From Planctomycetales bacterium (lineage in GTDB: Bacteria; Planctomycetota; Planctomycetia; Isosphaerales; Isosphaeraceae), in assembly GCA_027449865.1 (NCBI GenBank), contig DAIDKV010000231.1, forward strand, positions 1 through 64,000: a stretch of 64,000 bases of DNA, written 5' to 3'. Below the pieces are notes generated by a model. It saw only the letters and a list, made by a program, of their open reading frames with translations. It was not told the origin of the DNA and did no database searches. Of the stretch, positions 10,089-18,666 are shown piece by piece. Numbering within the stretch: the first letter of the stretch is position 1; every line of letters starts with the position of its first letter. Both the position numbers and the translations under genes were made by a program.

Positions 10089-12005
10089 ATGCGTTCCGAC
10101 ATGATCAAGCGCGGCGACGCCCGCGCCGCCCATCGTAGCCTGCTCCGCGCCACTGGCGTCAACGATCAGGACTGGGACAAGCCCTTCATCGCCATCTGCA
10201 ATAGCCACGTCGATATCATCCCAGGGCACGTCCACCTGCAGGCGGTCGGGAATTATGTGAAGGAATGCGTGCGAGCGGCCGGCGGCGTCCCGTTCCTGTT
10301 CAACACGATCGGCGTGGACGACGGGATCGCGATGGGCCACGCGGGGATGAAATACTCGCTCCCCTCGCGTGAGATCATTGCCGACAGCGTCGAGACGATG
10401 ATCCAGGCGCACTGCTTCGACGCGATGATCTGCATCCCGAACTGCGACAAGATCGTCCCCGGTATGTTCATGGGCGCGATGCGGGCAAACGTCCCCACGG
10501 TCTTCGTCTCGGGCGGTCCGATGGAGGCTGGTCGGACCGCCTCGGGCGAGGTGGTTGACCTCATCGACGCCTTCGTCGCCGGGGCCAAGAAGCAGAACGG
10601 CCAGCTCTCGGCCGAGGAACTCGAAGAGATCGAGAAGGCCGCCTGCCCGACCTGCGGAAGTTGCTCGGGGATGTTCACGGCCAATAGCATGAACTGCCTG
10701 GCCGAGGCGATCGGAATGGCGCTTCCAGGCAATGGAACGATCCTGGCGACATCAGCCGATCGCAAGGCCCTGTACGAACGAGCGGCGCAGCGGGTTGTGG
10801 CGATGGCCCGCGATTTCGCCAAACTCGGGCCCGGCCACGGGTTGTTGCCCCGCGAGATCGCGGGGGCCTCGGCGTTCGACAACGCGATGGTCCTCGACAT
10901 GGCGATGGGCGGTAGCACGAATACCGTCCTGCACATCCTCGCGATCGCTCATGAGGCCGGCGTTCCGTTCAGCCTGGAGCGGATCGACATCCTCAGCCGG
11001 AAGACCCCCAATATCTGCAAGGTCAGCCCGTCCAGCCGATACCACATTGAGGACGTCGCTCGGGCCGGCGGCATCCACACGATCCTCGGCGAGATCGTGC
11101 GCGGATGCCCCGGACTGCTCGACCTGACCTGCCCGACCGTCACGGGAAAGACGATTGGCGAGAACATCCAGGAGTACGACGTCCGGGGCGCCCAGGCCGT
11201 CTCGTCGGCCCGGCTGCTGACGATGGTTCGTCCTGGTGGTGAGCGGAGCAGCCAGGCCTGGACCGTCCCGAGTGTTGCCTCCGAGGCCCGATCGCAGGTT
11301 GGCGGCCTCGCCCTTCTGGAAGCCGAGGGCGAGACCGGCGACGAGGCGGTCTCCGCCCCGGGGAACGGGTCGGGCGGAAACGGTGAGGAGGGCGACGGCT
11401 TCGACCCGTACGACGTGATCCGGACGGTCGACCACGCCTACTCGAAGACGGGCGGCCTGACGATGCTCTCCGGCAACCTGGCCCCGAACGGAGCCGTGGT
11501 GAAGACGGCCGGGGTCAGCCCGAAGATGATGAAGCACTCAGGGCCGGCGGTGACCTTCGACAGCGAGGTCGACGCCTACAACGGAATCGTCTTCGGCAAG
11601 GTCAAGCCGGGCGACGTGGTGGTCGTCCGCTTCGAGGGACCCAAGGGCGGCCCCGGGATGCAGGAGATGCTCGCCCCGACCACCGCCATTAAGGGCGTCG
11701 GCCTCGATGACAAGTGCGCCCTGGTCACCGACGGGCGGTTCTCCGGCGGGAGCGCGGGCGCCTCGATCGGACACGTCAGCCCCGAGGCGGCCGTCGGCGG
11801 CCCGATCGGGCTGATCCAGGACGGCGATATCATCGAGATCGATATCCCCAACGGCGTTCTCTCCGTCCGGCTCTCCGACGAGGAGCTGGCCCGCCGCCGA
11901 TCGGAGTGGAAAGCCCCCGCGCCGAAGGTCGCGACGGGATACCTCGCCCGATACGCCCGGATGGCAACCAGCGCCGATACCGGAGCCATTTTGAAGTGGG
12001 ACTGA
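10089..12005 (+). CDS. ilvD: Dihydroxy-acid dehydratase IlvD with an internal insertion
   Basis: A 638-residue member of the IlvD/EDD family, predicted to dehydrate 2,3-dihydroxy-isovalerate or -methylvalerate in isoleucine/valine biosynthesis. Motifs in order: [33 protein letters not shown] (Cys119), [17 protein letters not shown] (Cys192), MGGSTNT, and [15 protein letters not shown] near the C-terminus. The [10 protein letters not shown] form favours dihydroxy-acid dehydratase over the sugar-acid dehydratases of the same family. It is longer than the usual 550-620 residues because of a Ser/Gly/Glu-rich stretch at about residues 384-438 between the two domains. An SDR gene follows after 37 bases on the same strand, so the two may be co-transcribed. 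Confidence 0.95.
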   Translation: MRSDMIKRGDARAAHRSLLRATGVNDQDWDKPFIAICNSHVDIIPGHVHLQAVGNYVKECVRAAGGVPFLFNTIGVDDGIAMGHAGMKYSLPSREIIADSVETMIQAHCFDAMICIPNCDKIVPGMFMGAMRANVPTVFVSGGPMEAGRTASGEVVDLIDAFVAGAKKQNGQLSAEELEEIEKAACPTCGSCSGMFTANSMNCLAEAIGMALPGNGTILATSADRKALYERAAQRVVAMARDFAKLGPGHGLLPREIAGASAFDNAMVLDMAMGGSTNTVLHILAIAHEAGVPFSLERIDILSRKTPNICKVSPSSRYHIEDVARAGGIHTILGEIVRGCPGLLDLTCPTVTGKTIGENIQEYDVRGAQAVSSARLLTMVRPGGERSSQAWTVPSVASEARSQVGGLALLEAEGETGDEAVSAPGNGSGGNGEEGDGFDPYDVIRTVDHAYSKTGGLTMLSGNLAPNGAVVKTAGVSPKMMKHSGPAVTFDSEVDAYNGIVFGKVKPGDVVVVRFEGPKGGPGMQEMLAPTTAIKGVGLDDKCALVTDGRFSGGSAGASIGHVSPEAAVGGPIGLIQDGDIIEIDIPNGVLSVRLSDEELARRRSEWKAPAPKVATGYLARYARMATSADTGAILKWD

Positions 12006-12030
12006 CGGCCAATCGCAGCGAAGCGACTCC

Positions 12031-12035
12031 AGGAG
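12031..12035 (+). promoter_or_regulatory. Ribosome binding site (AGGAG) supporting a GTG start for the SDR gene
   Basis: AGGAG ends seven bases before the GTG at 12043 but thirteen before the in-frame ATG at 12049. This favours GTG as the start codon. Confidence 0.5.
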
Positions 12036-12042
12036 CATCGAC

Positions 12043-12816
12043 GTGACGATGAAGTTGTTCGACCTGACCGGCAAGGTGGCGATCGTGACGGGGGGTAACG
12101 GCGGGATCGGTCTCGGGATCGCTCGCGGACTGGCGGAGGCGGGCGCGAACATCGCCGTCGTCGGCCGGAACGCCGAGAAATCCCAGGCTGCCGCCGAGCA
12201 GATCCGGAGGGATTTCGGCGTGCAGGTCGTCGATGTGCAGGTCGACGTCACCCAGCCCGACCAGATCGAGAAGGGCGCTGACGAGGTCCTCAAGGCGCTC
12301 GGCCGCATCGATATCCTGTTCAACAACGCCGGGATCAACATCCGGAAGCCGCCGCACGAGATGACGCTCGCCGAGTGGAACGAGGTGATGAGCGCCAACC
12401 TCACGAGCGCCTTCGTGTTCGCGAAGGCGGTCTACCCGGCCATGAAGCGGCAGGGCGGCGGGAAGGTGATCAACATCGGGAGCATGACGTCGATCTTCGG
12501 AGCCAGCTTCGCGCCGGCCTACACGGCGAGCAAGGGCGGAATCGTCTCGCTGACGAAGAGCCAGGCCCAGGCGTGGGCGAAGGACAACATCCAGGTCAAC
12601 GCGATCCTGCCGGGATGGTTCGACACCGAACTGACGATCAAGGGACGCGAGGAGATCCCCGGCCTGCACGAACGGGTCCTCGCCCGAATCCCGACCGGAC
12701 GCTGGGCGAAGCCGGCCGACATGGCCGGAACCGCCATCTGGCTGGCCAGCCCCGCGAGCGACTACATCACAGGAATCGCGGTCCCCGTCGATGGGGGCTA
12801 CACCTCGACCCTGTAA
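12043..12816 (+). CDS. Short-chain dehydrogenase/reductase (gluconate 5-dehydrogenase/KduD-like)
   Basis: A 257-residue classical SDR from the GTG at 12043 (ATG at 12049 is an alternative). The cofactor motif TGGNGGIG is at about residues 17-24, NNAGI follows the fourth strand, and the catalytic Ser and YTASK are in place. The C-terminus (SDYITGIAVPVDGGYTS) is that of sugar or sugar-acid dehydrogenases. The overall style resembles gluconate 5-dehydrogenase and 2-deoxy-D-gluconate 3-dehydrogenase, but substrate is not determined by these motifs. It follows ilvD by 37 bases. The IS element begins only 33 bases past its stop codon, so its natural 3' flank may have been replaced. Confidence 0.9.
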   Translation: MTMKLFDLTGKVAIVTGGNGGIGLGIARGLAEAGANIAVVGRNAEKSQAAAEQIRRDFGVQVVDVQVDVTQPDQIEKGADEVLKALGRIDILFNNAGINIRKPPHEMTLAEWNEVMSANLTSAFVFAKAVYPAMKRQGGGKVINIGSMTSIFGASFAPAYTASKGGIVSLTKSQAQAWAKDNIQVNAILPGWFDTELTIKGREEIPGLHERVLARIPTGRWAKPADMAGTAIWLASPASDYITGIAVPVDGGYTSTL

Positions 12817-12821
12817 GAGAA

Positions 12822-12837
12822 AAAGACAGGAACCACG
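12822..12837 (+). repeat. Partial copy of the palindromic repeat (AAAGACAGGAACCACG)
   Basis: Sixteen bases identical to 14714-14729, in the same orientation, on the other side of the IS element. Only the outer part of the 38-bp repeat arm is present here; the sequence diverges just before the left IS terminus. Confidence 0.6.
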
Positions 12838-12848
12838 TTTCTGTTAGA

Positions 12849-14704
12849 CCTGAAACAAGCGTGATACGCAGTCGCTGAGGATGGAATTCCGGAAAAAGAC
12901 TCGAAAACCCCCGAAGATCTTGGAATAATAGAGGTAGCTACACATCCTCAATACTCCAAGCAACGGGGGCTTTCGAGTGAATTCCAGCATGAGGCAAAAG
13001 CTGCGGCAACGCAAGATCCGGATCGCCCGGCGCCTGGCGAATCGCCAGGGACCGGAGCGGGAGCGTCCCATGCTCGACGCCGACACCATTCACTACGAAC
13101 TGGCCGACCGCGCCCGCGGGATCGCTGCCGGCGGCATCGGCGCCATGCTCCTGCTCGCCCGCCGCACCGGCCTGGTCGCCGATATCAACCGCCGCCTCCA
13201 CCTCCTGAAACGCCACCTCCCCTACCATGAGTCGGATCACGTCCTCAACATCGCCTTCAACATCCTGGCCGGCGGCCGGAGGCTCGAGCACCTCGAGATC
13301 CGCCGCAACGACGAGGTCTATCTCGACGCCATCGGCGCCGAGCGTATCCCCGACCCCACGACCGCTGGCGACTTCTGCCGCCGCTTCGGCGTCGGCGACG
13401 TGCTGGACCTGATGGACGCCATCAACGACGCCCGGACCCGGGTCTGGAAGGAGCAGCCCGAGGCGTTCTTCGATGAGGCCGTCATCGACGCCGACGGGAC
13501 GCTCGTCGCCACCGGCGGGGCGTGCAAGGGCGGCGTCGACATCGCCTATGACGGCACCTGGGGCTATCACCCGCTGGTCGTCTCGCTGGCCAACACCGCC
13601 GAGCCGTTGTTCCTGGTCAATCGCCCCGGCAACCGCCCCTCGCACGAGAAGGCCGCCAGCTTCCTCGATCGGGCGATCCGCCTGTGCCGCGAGGCCGGCT
13701 TCCGCTCGCTGCTGCTGCGAGGCGATACCGACTTCACCCAGACCACCCACCTCGACCGCTGGGACGACGCCGGCGATCTCCGCTTCCTCTTCGGCATCGA
13801 CGCGCGGCCCAACCTCATCACGCTGGCCGAGGGGCTGCCGGAGGCGGCGTTTGGCTACCTGGAGCGGCCGGTGCGGCCGATCAAGACCGTGCCGCGGGAA
13901 CGGCGCGAGCGACACAAGGCGGCGATCGTCCGGGAGCGGGGCTTCGAGGCGATCCACACGCTGGAGGAGATGGTCGCCGAGTTCCCCTACCGGCCGACGG
14001 CCTGCGACCGGGAATACCGGGTGATCGTGCTGCGGAAGCGGCTGGCGCACGAGAAAGGACAGTTGCGGCTGTTCGAGGAGTACCGCTACTTCTTCTTCAT
14101 CACCAACGACCGGACGCTGCCGGCCGATCAACTGGTCCTCGCGGCGAATGGTCGGTGCGACCAGGAGAACCTGTTGTCGCAGCTCAAGACCGGTGTGCAT
14201 GCCCTGACGGCGCCGGTGGACGACCTGGAGAGCAATTGGGCGTACATGGTGATGGCTGCCTTGGCCTGGAGCCTCAAGGCGTGGGCGGCGTTGCTGCTGC
14301 CCGAGTCGCCGCGGCACGCCGAGGCGCATCGGGCGGAGAAGCGGGAGTTGCTGCGGATGGAGTTCCGGACGTTCTGCGCGGCGATGATCGAGCGGCCGTG
14401 CCAGATCGTGCGGGGGAGCCGGCGGTTGATCTACCGGCTGCTGTCGTGGAAACGGTGGAACGGGACGTTTCTGAGGCTGGTGGAGCGGTTGCACGGCGGC
14501 TGGCTGTGCTGAGGCCGGCGACATCGAAGCCGGGGTCCGGATGCCCCGGTCCGTGTGGTCCTTCTGACCGTGAGAGGGGTGAGCCGTGAAGCGAAGAGCA
14601 GAGCGGGCGGTGGACCGGGGATGAGCCCCCGGCACGGAGACACTCCGTACTCGCTTCGCCCACGGTACATGAGAAATACAGCCCTATATCACGCTTGTTT
14701 TAGG
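12849..14704 (+). mobile_element. IS1380-family insertion sequence, complete (1856 bp)
   Basis: The ends are 18-bp imperfect inverted repeats: CCTGAAACAAGCGTGATA at 12849-12866, and its reverse complement with one mismatch at 14687-14704. One full-length transposase gene lies between them. Both tips begin CCT, as in IS1380-type elements. No four-base target duplication is visible (TAGA on the left, GATA on the right). Instead a 16-bp piece of a chromosomal repeat occurs just outside both ends. The transposase is intact, so the element may be active. Confidence 0.85.
12977..14512 (+). CDS. IS1380-family DDE transposase
   Basis: A 511-residue transposase inside the IS. It starts at GTG 12977 (GGGGG seven bases upstream) or the ATG at 12989. 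Features of the family: DADGT carrying the first Asp of the catalytic triad, followed by a GYHPLVVSLANT...NRPGN block; LLRGDTDF carrying the second Asp; and CDQENLLSQLKTG carrying the Glu. The C-terminal region is rich in Arg and Trp. Length and order match IS1380/IS942-like transposases. No frameshift or internal stop is present. GC-rich codon use resembles the host chromosome, so this is not an obviously foreign recent arrival. Confidence 0.92.
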   Translation: MNSSMRQKLRQRKIRIARRLANRQGPERERPMLDADTIHYELADRARGIAAGGIGAMLLLARRTGLVADINRRLHLLKRHLPYHESDHVLNIAFNILAGGRRLEHLEIRRNDEVYLDAIGAERIPDPTTAGDFCRRFGVGDVLDLMDAINDARTRVWKEQPEAFFDEAVIDADGTLVATGGACKGGVDIAYDGTWGYHPLVVSLANTAEPLFLVNRPGNRPSHEKAASFLDRAIRLCREAGFRSLLLRGDTDFTQTTHLDRWDDAGDLRFLFGIDARPNLITLAEGLPEAAFGYLERPVRPIKTVPRERRERHKAAIVRERGFEAIHTLEEMVAEFPYRPTACDREYRVIVLRKRLAHEKGQLRLFEEYRYFFFITNDRTLPADQLVLAANGRCDQENLLSQLKTGVHALTAPVDDLESNWAYMVMAALAWSLKAWAALLLPESPRHAEAHRAEKRELLRMEFRTFCAAMIERPCQIVRGSRRLIYRLLSWKRWNGTFLRLVERLHGGWLC

Positions 14705-14712
14705 GATAGATC

Positions 14713-14889
14713 GAAAGACAGGAACCACGAAAAACACGAAGGACACGAAAGAAGACAAGGGCTGGAATTCCGGGTGGGGCCAATGGGTCGAATGGCCCCT
14801 GCCCCTTCGTCGGTGAGATCTCCGATCCCTGCTCGATGATCCTGGGGCTTTTTTCGTGTCCTTCGTGTTTTTCGTGGTTCCTGCCTTTC
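14713..14889. repeat. Long-armed inverted repeat (REP-like palindromic element)
   Basis: Two 38-bp arms (14713-14750 and 14852-14889) are reverse complements with one mismatch. The arm reads GAAAG, then CAGGAACCACG, then AAAAACACGAAGGACACG. The spacer is about 101 bases and is itself GC-rich. The arm word (ACCACGAAAAACACGAAGGACACGAA) is of the kind widely dispersed in some bacterial genomes and often mis-annotated as small proteins with NHEKHEGHE-type translations. It lies between the IS and the 3' end of the gene at 14903, where it could also fold as a terminator. Confidence 0.75.
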
Positions 14890-14902
14890 TCGGCACTCCG
14901 CG

Positions 14903-16369
14903 TTACTTCGTGGTGGTGGTCGAGCCCTTCACTATCTGGGGCGGGGCCGGCTGGCTGGGCGTTGTCTCGGCTCGGACGATTCGCCCGTAGATCTCGATCT
15001 CCATCCGCCGGTTGAACGGCAACCGGATCGCGATCGGCTGGATCGGGACCAGGAACTGCAAGCCGACCGTCGGCACTGGCTGGAAGAGCGTGGGGATAAT
15101 CGGGAAACTCGACGGCGCGACGTACTGCGCCTTCTTCATCGCCGGGTCGGGCTCCCGCTTCATCGGGGCGGATTCGTTGGTCGTCCGAGGCTTCCGCACC
15201 TGCGGGGTGGGACGTGTCTCGGCCGAATTGTCATCGTCATCGGCGGCGGGATCGGCGGCGTCCTCGGGGAGGGCCGGCAGTTCGGCCGGCTTGCCGTCCT
15301 GATGATAGCCCTGAGGGATCGATCGCGAGGGCATCGGCGGCATCTCGGCGACCTTCGCGGGTGCAGGCATCGGCGCCGGTGCGGCGAAACGCGGGGCGAT
15401 GGGCGCTGAGGCCGGCAAGGCCGGAACGCTCATCGACGGGGTCGACCTGGACGATCGAACCGGAGCGGGGGTCGGCGGCGGGATGGGCGTCGCGGCCTCG
15501 CTCGCCTCGACAATCGCCAGCCGCTCATGGATCACCGCCTTGCCGTCGCGATCGGCGATCGTGTGGGGCCCGAAGCTCACGAGCAAAACCCCATCCTTCG
15601 GGATCAGCCACTCGCCGGCCACCTCCTGATCGCCGATTTCGGGGACCTCGACCAGAAACGGAACGTCAGCCACCATCGGCTTCCGCTCGGAGATCCCACC
15701 GGTCGTCGAGAACTTGCCCGCCGGGGCGATCGGCATCGGGAGTTTCGGGGCCGCCTCGGCCTTCTTCTCTTCTCCCGTGCCAGCGCAACAGGCTTCCTTG
15801 TTCTCGCAGGGGAGCGGCGGCGGCTGGAAGGACGTTCGGCTCGTGGCCGAATCCTTCGGAGCCTGCCGATCGCCGGTCAACTTCATCAGGTGGACATTGA
15901 GCACCTGAGTATCTTGCAAGACCATCTTCACAAGAATACCCTGGTCCATTTTGCGTCCGGCGATGGTCGCGACGGTCCCCGTGCGGACGGTCTCGTTCCT
16001 AGATACGGATGAGGCGACGTCGCCGGGCTCCCAGGAGACGTGCGTGATGAATTGGCGATCGGTGCGAGTGGAGACGTGCGCGGGGGTACCGGCCCAGGCC
16101 GTGACCTTCGGCGCCCGGATCATCCGCACCACGGCATTCCTCACCCGGTCGCCAGCCAGACGCTTCGCCACCGAGGTGGGTGCGGTCCAGATGGTCGCCG
16201 AGCCCTGGCGCGAGACGGGGGTGAGCCGGGGGAAAGCGGCGTCGCGCCAGCTCAGGTCCTCGACATCCACAATGCTCACCCGGTACTCGATCGGGACGCC
16301 GCCCTGTCGGCCTTCGGCTTGACCCAATACCGCGATCGCGAGAACCATCCATCCTGGAGCCATGCCCAT
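14903..16369 (-). CDS. Exported proline/alanine-rich protein, function unknown
   Basis: About 488 residues from the ATG at 16369, chosen because GGGAGG lies seven bases upstream and a signal peptide follows (GWMVLAIAVLGQAEG). The first 280 residues look globular and contain EYRVSIVDVEDLSWRD, VTAWAGTPAHV and MDQGILVKMVLQDTQVLNVHLMKL. This pattern resembles planctomycete secretin-associated or type II secretion-related proteins, but that is only an impression. A Cys-rich spot (PCENKEACCAGTG) lies mid-protein. A Pro/Ala/Arg-rich linker with four acidic residues in a row follows. The C-terminus (RLPFNRRMEIEIYGRIV...) is basic. I do not recognise a named family. It stands alone, divergent from the esterase gene at 16623. 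Confidence 0.75.
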   Translation of the reverse strand: MGMAPGWMVLAIAVLGQAEGRQGGVPIEYRVSIVDVEDLSWRDAAFPRLTPVSRQGSATIWTAPTSVAKRLAGDRVRNAVVRMIRAPKVTAWAGTPAHVSTRTDRQFITHVSWEPGDVASSVSRNETVRTGTVATIAGRKMDQGILVKMVLQDTQVLNVHLMKLTGDRQAPKDSATSRTSFQPPPLPCENKEACCAGTGEEKKAEAAPKLPMPIAPAGKFSTTGGISERKPMVADVPFLVEVPEIGDQEVAGEWLIPKDGVLLVSFGPHTIADRDGKAVIHERLAIVEASEAATPIPPPTPAPVRSSRSTPSMSVPALPASAPIAPRFAAPAPMPAPAKVAEMPPMPSRSIPQGYHQDGKPAELPALPEDAADPAADDDDNSAETRPTPQVRKPRTTNESAPMKREPDPAMKKAQYVAPSSFPIIPTLFQPVPTVGLQFLVPIQPIAIRLPFNRRMEIEIYGRIVRAETTPSQPAPPQIVKGSTTTTK

Positions 16370-16622
16370 GCGACGACCTCCCTTGTCTCGTATGCTCGTC
16401 GAGTCCATCCGAGGCCCGATCGATTTCGAAGGACCGAGACCGAGCCGCGCGGGATGATACGACCGATCGCCGGGAAGGTCAATCGCGTCCGTCGGCCCGG
16501 ATCGGAGAAAACTTGAGTCCATTTGGAGACCCGCTGGAGCATGGCTCCGGGACTTCCGACTCGCTAGATTGTGGAGAAATCGCAACCGATGGACGCCTCC
16601 CTCGATCCTGGAGTCCCACCCG

Positions 16623-18665
16623 ATGACGGCCCGCCTCGCCGCCTCGTTCCTGATCCTGGTCTCCCTTGCCGCCCGCGCTGACGGGCCGCGCGACAACCTC
16701 CCCGACAACGTCCGACCGGTCCCGCCGAAGGGGATCGCCGTCCCCGATGCCGATCGATTGGAGATCAAGGCCGGAATCGACGAGCTTGGTCGGCAGATCG
16801 AGGCGCTCCGCCAGACGCTGAAGGGCAAGCCCACCCTTCTGGCGCTCCTCCCCGACGTGCAGGTCTATCACAAGGCCGTCCAGGACGCCCTCGAATACGG
16901 CGAGTTCTTCAAGCCGGGCGAGATCCGGACGGCGAAGGACCTGCTCCGCCACGGGATGGAGCGAGCCCGACAGTTGCGCGACGGGCACGCCCCCTGGGAT
17001 TCGGCCACCGGGCTGGTCGTCCGCGGCTACGTCTCGAAGATCGACGGCTCCGTCCAGCCGTACGGGCTGGTCGTCCCGAAATCGTACGATCCCGAGAGCC
17101 CCCATCGATATCGGCTCGACGTCTGGTGCCACGGCCGGGGCGAAACCCTGAGCGAGGTCAATTTTCTCGCCCAGCGCGAGAAGTCGCCGGGCGAGTTCAC
17201 GCCTCGCGATGCGATCGTCGTCCATCCCTACGGTCGGTACTGCAACGCCAACAAATTCGCTGGCGAGGTTGACCTCTTCGAGACCATCGACAGCATCAAG
17301 TCTCATTATCAAATCAATGAGTACCAGATTGTGATGCGGGGCTTCTCGATGGGAGGCGCCGCGTGCTGGCAGTTCGCCGTGCATTACCCGGATCGATGGG
17401 TCGCCGCCGCCCCGGGCGCCGGTTTCTCCGAAACGGCCGACTTCCTCAAGGTCTTCCAGAAAGAGGCGGTCAAGCCGACCTGGTACGAGCAAAAGCTCTG
17501 GCATCTTTACGACAGCACCGACTACGCGCTGAATCTCGCCAACCTGCCGACCGTCGCCTACAGCGGCGAGGACGACCACCAGAAGCAGGCCGCCGACATG
17601 ATGGCGAAGGCTCTCAAGGCCGAGGGGATCGAGCTGACGCACGTCATCGGCAAGAAGGCGAAGCACCATTACACACCGGAGGCGAAGGCCGAGATTAATC
17701 GACGGATCGACGCGATCGCCGAGCAAGAGCGTTACCCTCTGCCGATGACGGTCCGGTTCACCACCTGGACGCTCCGGTACAACCAGTCTTTCTGGGTCCA
17801 GATTGACGGGCTTGAGCACCACTGGGAGCGGGCAAAGGTTGAGGCAAGCCTGAGGGCCGCCCCGGATCAACTCGTCTCCCTCTCGACCGTCAACGTCTCG
17901 GCACTGACACTGCAATTCCCGGCCGGAGTGCTGCCGACGGACGTTCTCGCGAAACTCGGGGGCCAGTCGGTAACGATCGACGGGACTCCGGTGGAAGCCC
18001 CCGGCCCGCGCTCCGACCGCTCGTGGACGGCCCATTTCCGGAAGGTCGACGGCCGCTGGACCTCGGTCTCCTCGGACGACGATGGCTCCCTCCGGAAGCG
18101 TCACGGCCTGCAAGGGCCGATCGACGACGCCTTCATGGATCGCTTCCTCATGGTCCGCCCGACCGGCTCGGCGATGAATGAGAAGGTCGCGAAGTGGGTC
18201 GATGGCGAGATGAAACACACCGCCGACCACTGGCGCAGGCAATTCCGGGGCGTCGCCCGAATCAAGGACGACAGGGAGATCGACGATGCCGAGATCGCCG
18301 GAAACAACCTCGTCCTCTGGGGCGACCCGAGCAGCAACGCCGTCCTAGGCAGGATCGCGGATAAGCTCCCGATCCGATGGAGCCGGGACGGCGTCCGGCT
18401 TGGTGAGACAACGTACGACGCCGGGCATCACCTCCCGGTGCTCATCTATCCGAACCCGCTCAACCCGAAGCGTTACGTCGTGATCAACAGCGGGTTCACC
18501 TTCCGCGAGTACGACTACCTGAGCAACGCCCGGCAGGTGCCCAGGCTCCCCGACTACGCGGTTGTCGACATCGACCAGCCCGTAACTTCCCGGGCGCCGG
18601 GAAAGATCGTCGCGGCTGGCTTCTTCGGGGAGCGATGGGAGCTGACGAAGGACGGTCGCCCCTGA
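16623..18665 (+). CDS. Exported alpha/beta hydrolase (esterase/PHB-depolymerase-like) with C-terminal extension
   Basis: 680 residues from the ATG at 16623, which begins a plausible signal peptide (MTARLAASFLILVSLAARADG). The in-frame upstream codons from 16569 look non-coding. The hydrolase core starts near residue 145 (QPYGLVVPKSYDP), followed by a DVWCHGRGE oxyanion-type loop and the nucleophile elbow G240-F-S242-M-G244-G. A candidate acid is in the GEDDHQKQA segment. The His-containing stretch KAKHHYTPEA follows. After about residue 370 there is an immunoglobulin-like part and then a second mixed domain with GDPSSN and GFTFREYDYLSNARQVPRLPDYAV. That part resembles the C-terminal extension of many planctomycete prolyl-oligopeptidase-like proteins. 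The substrate is unknown. The gene is convergent with the lipase gene one base away. Confidence 0.85.
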   Translation: MTARLAASFLILVSLAARADGPRDNLPDNVRPVPPKGIAVPDADRLEIKAGIDELGRQIEALRQTLKGKPTLLALLPDVQVYHKAVQDALEYGEFFKPGEIRTAKDLLRHGMERARQLRDGHAPWDSATGLVVRGYVSKIDGSVQPYGLVVPKSYDPESPHRYRLDVWCHGRGETLSEVNFLAQREKSPGEFTPRDAIVVHPYGRYCNANKFAGEVDLFETIDSIKSHYQINEYQIVMRGFSMGGAACWQFAVHYPDRWVAAAPGAGFSETADFLKVFQKEAVKPTWYEQKLWHLYDSTDYALNLANLPTVAYSGEDDHQKQAADMMAKALKAEGIELTHVIGKKAKHHYTPEAKAEINRRIDAIAEQERYPLPMTVRFTTWTLRYNQSFWVQIDGLEHHWERAKVEASLRAAPDQLVSLSTVNVSALTLQFPAGVLPTDVLAKLGGQSVTIDGTPVEAPGPRSDRSWTAHFRKVDGRWTSVSSDDDGSLRKRHGLQGPIDDAFMDRFLMVRPTGSAMNEKVAKWVDGEMKHTADHWRRQFRGVARIKDDREIDDAEIAGNNLVLWGDPSSNAVLGRIADKLPIRWSRDGVRLGETTYDAGHHLPVLIYPNPLNPKRYVVINSGFTFREYDYLSNARQVPRLPDYAVVDIDQPVTSRAPGKIVAAGFFGERWELTKDGRP

Positions 18666-18666
18666 C

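Noticed and set aside
10089-12816. IlvD plus SDR as a sugar-acid degradation pair
   Set aside because: The [17 protein letters not shown] form of the cysteine block favours dihydroxy-acid dehydratase; the SDR substrate is not determined.
12938-14635. Long open frame antisense to the transposase
   Set aside because: It mirrors the transposase codon pattern in GC-rich DNA and its translation is low in hydrophobic structure; the plus-strand frame has a clear catalytic triad.
14555-14839. Small frame translating to NHEKHEGHE-type sequence
   Set aside because: It lies within the palindromic repeat; this translation is a known artefact of such repeats.
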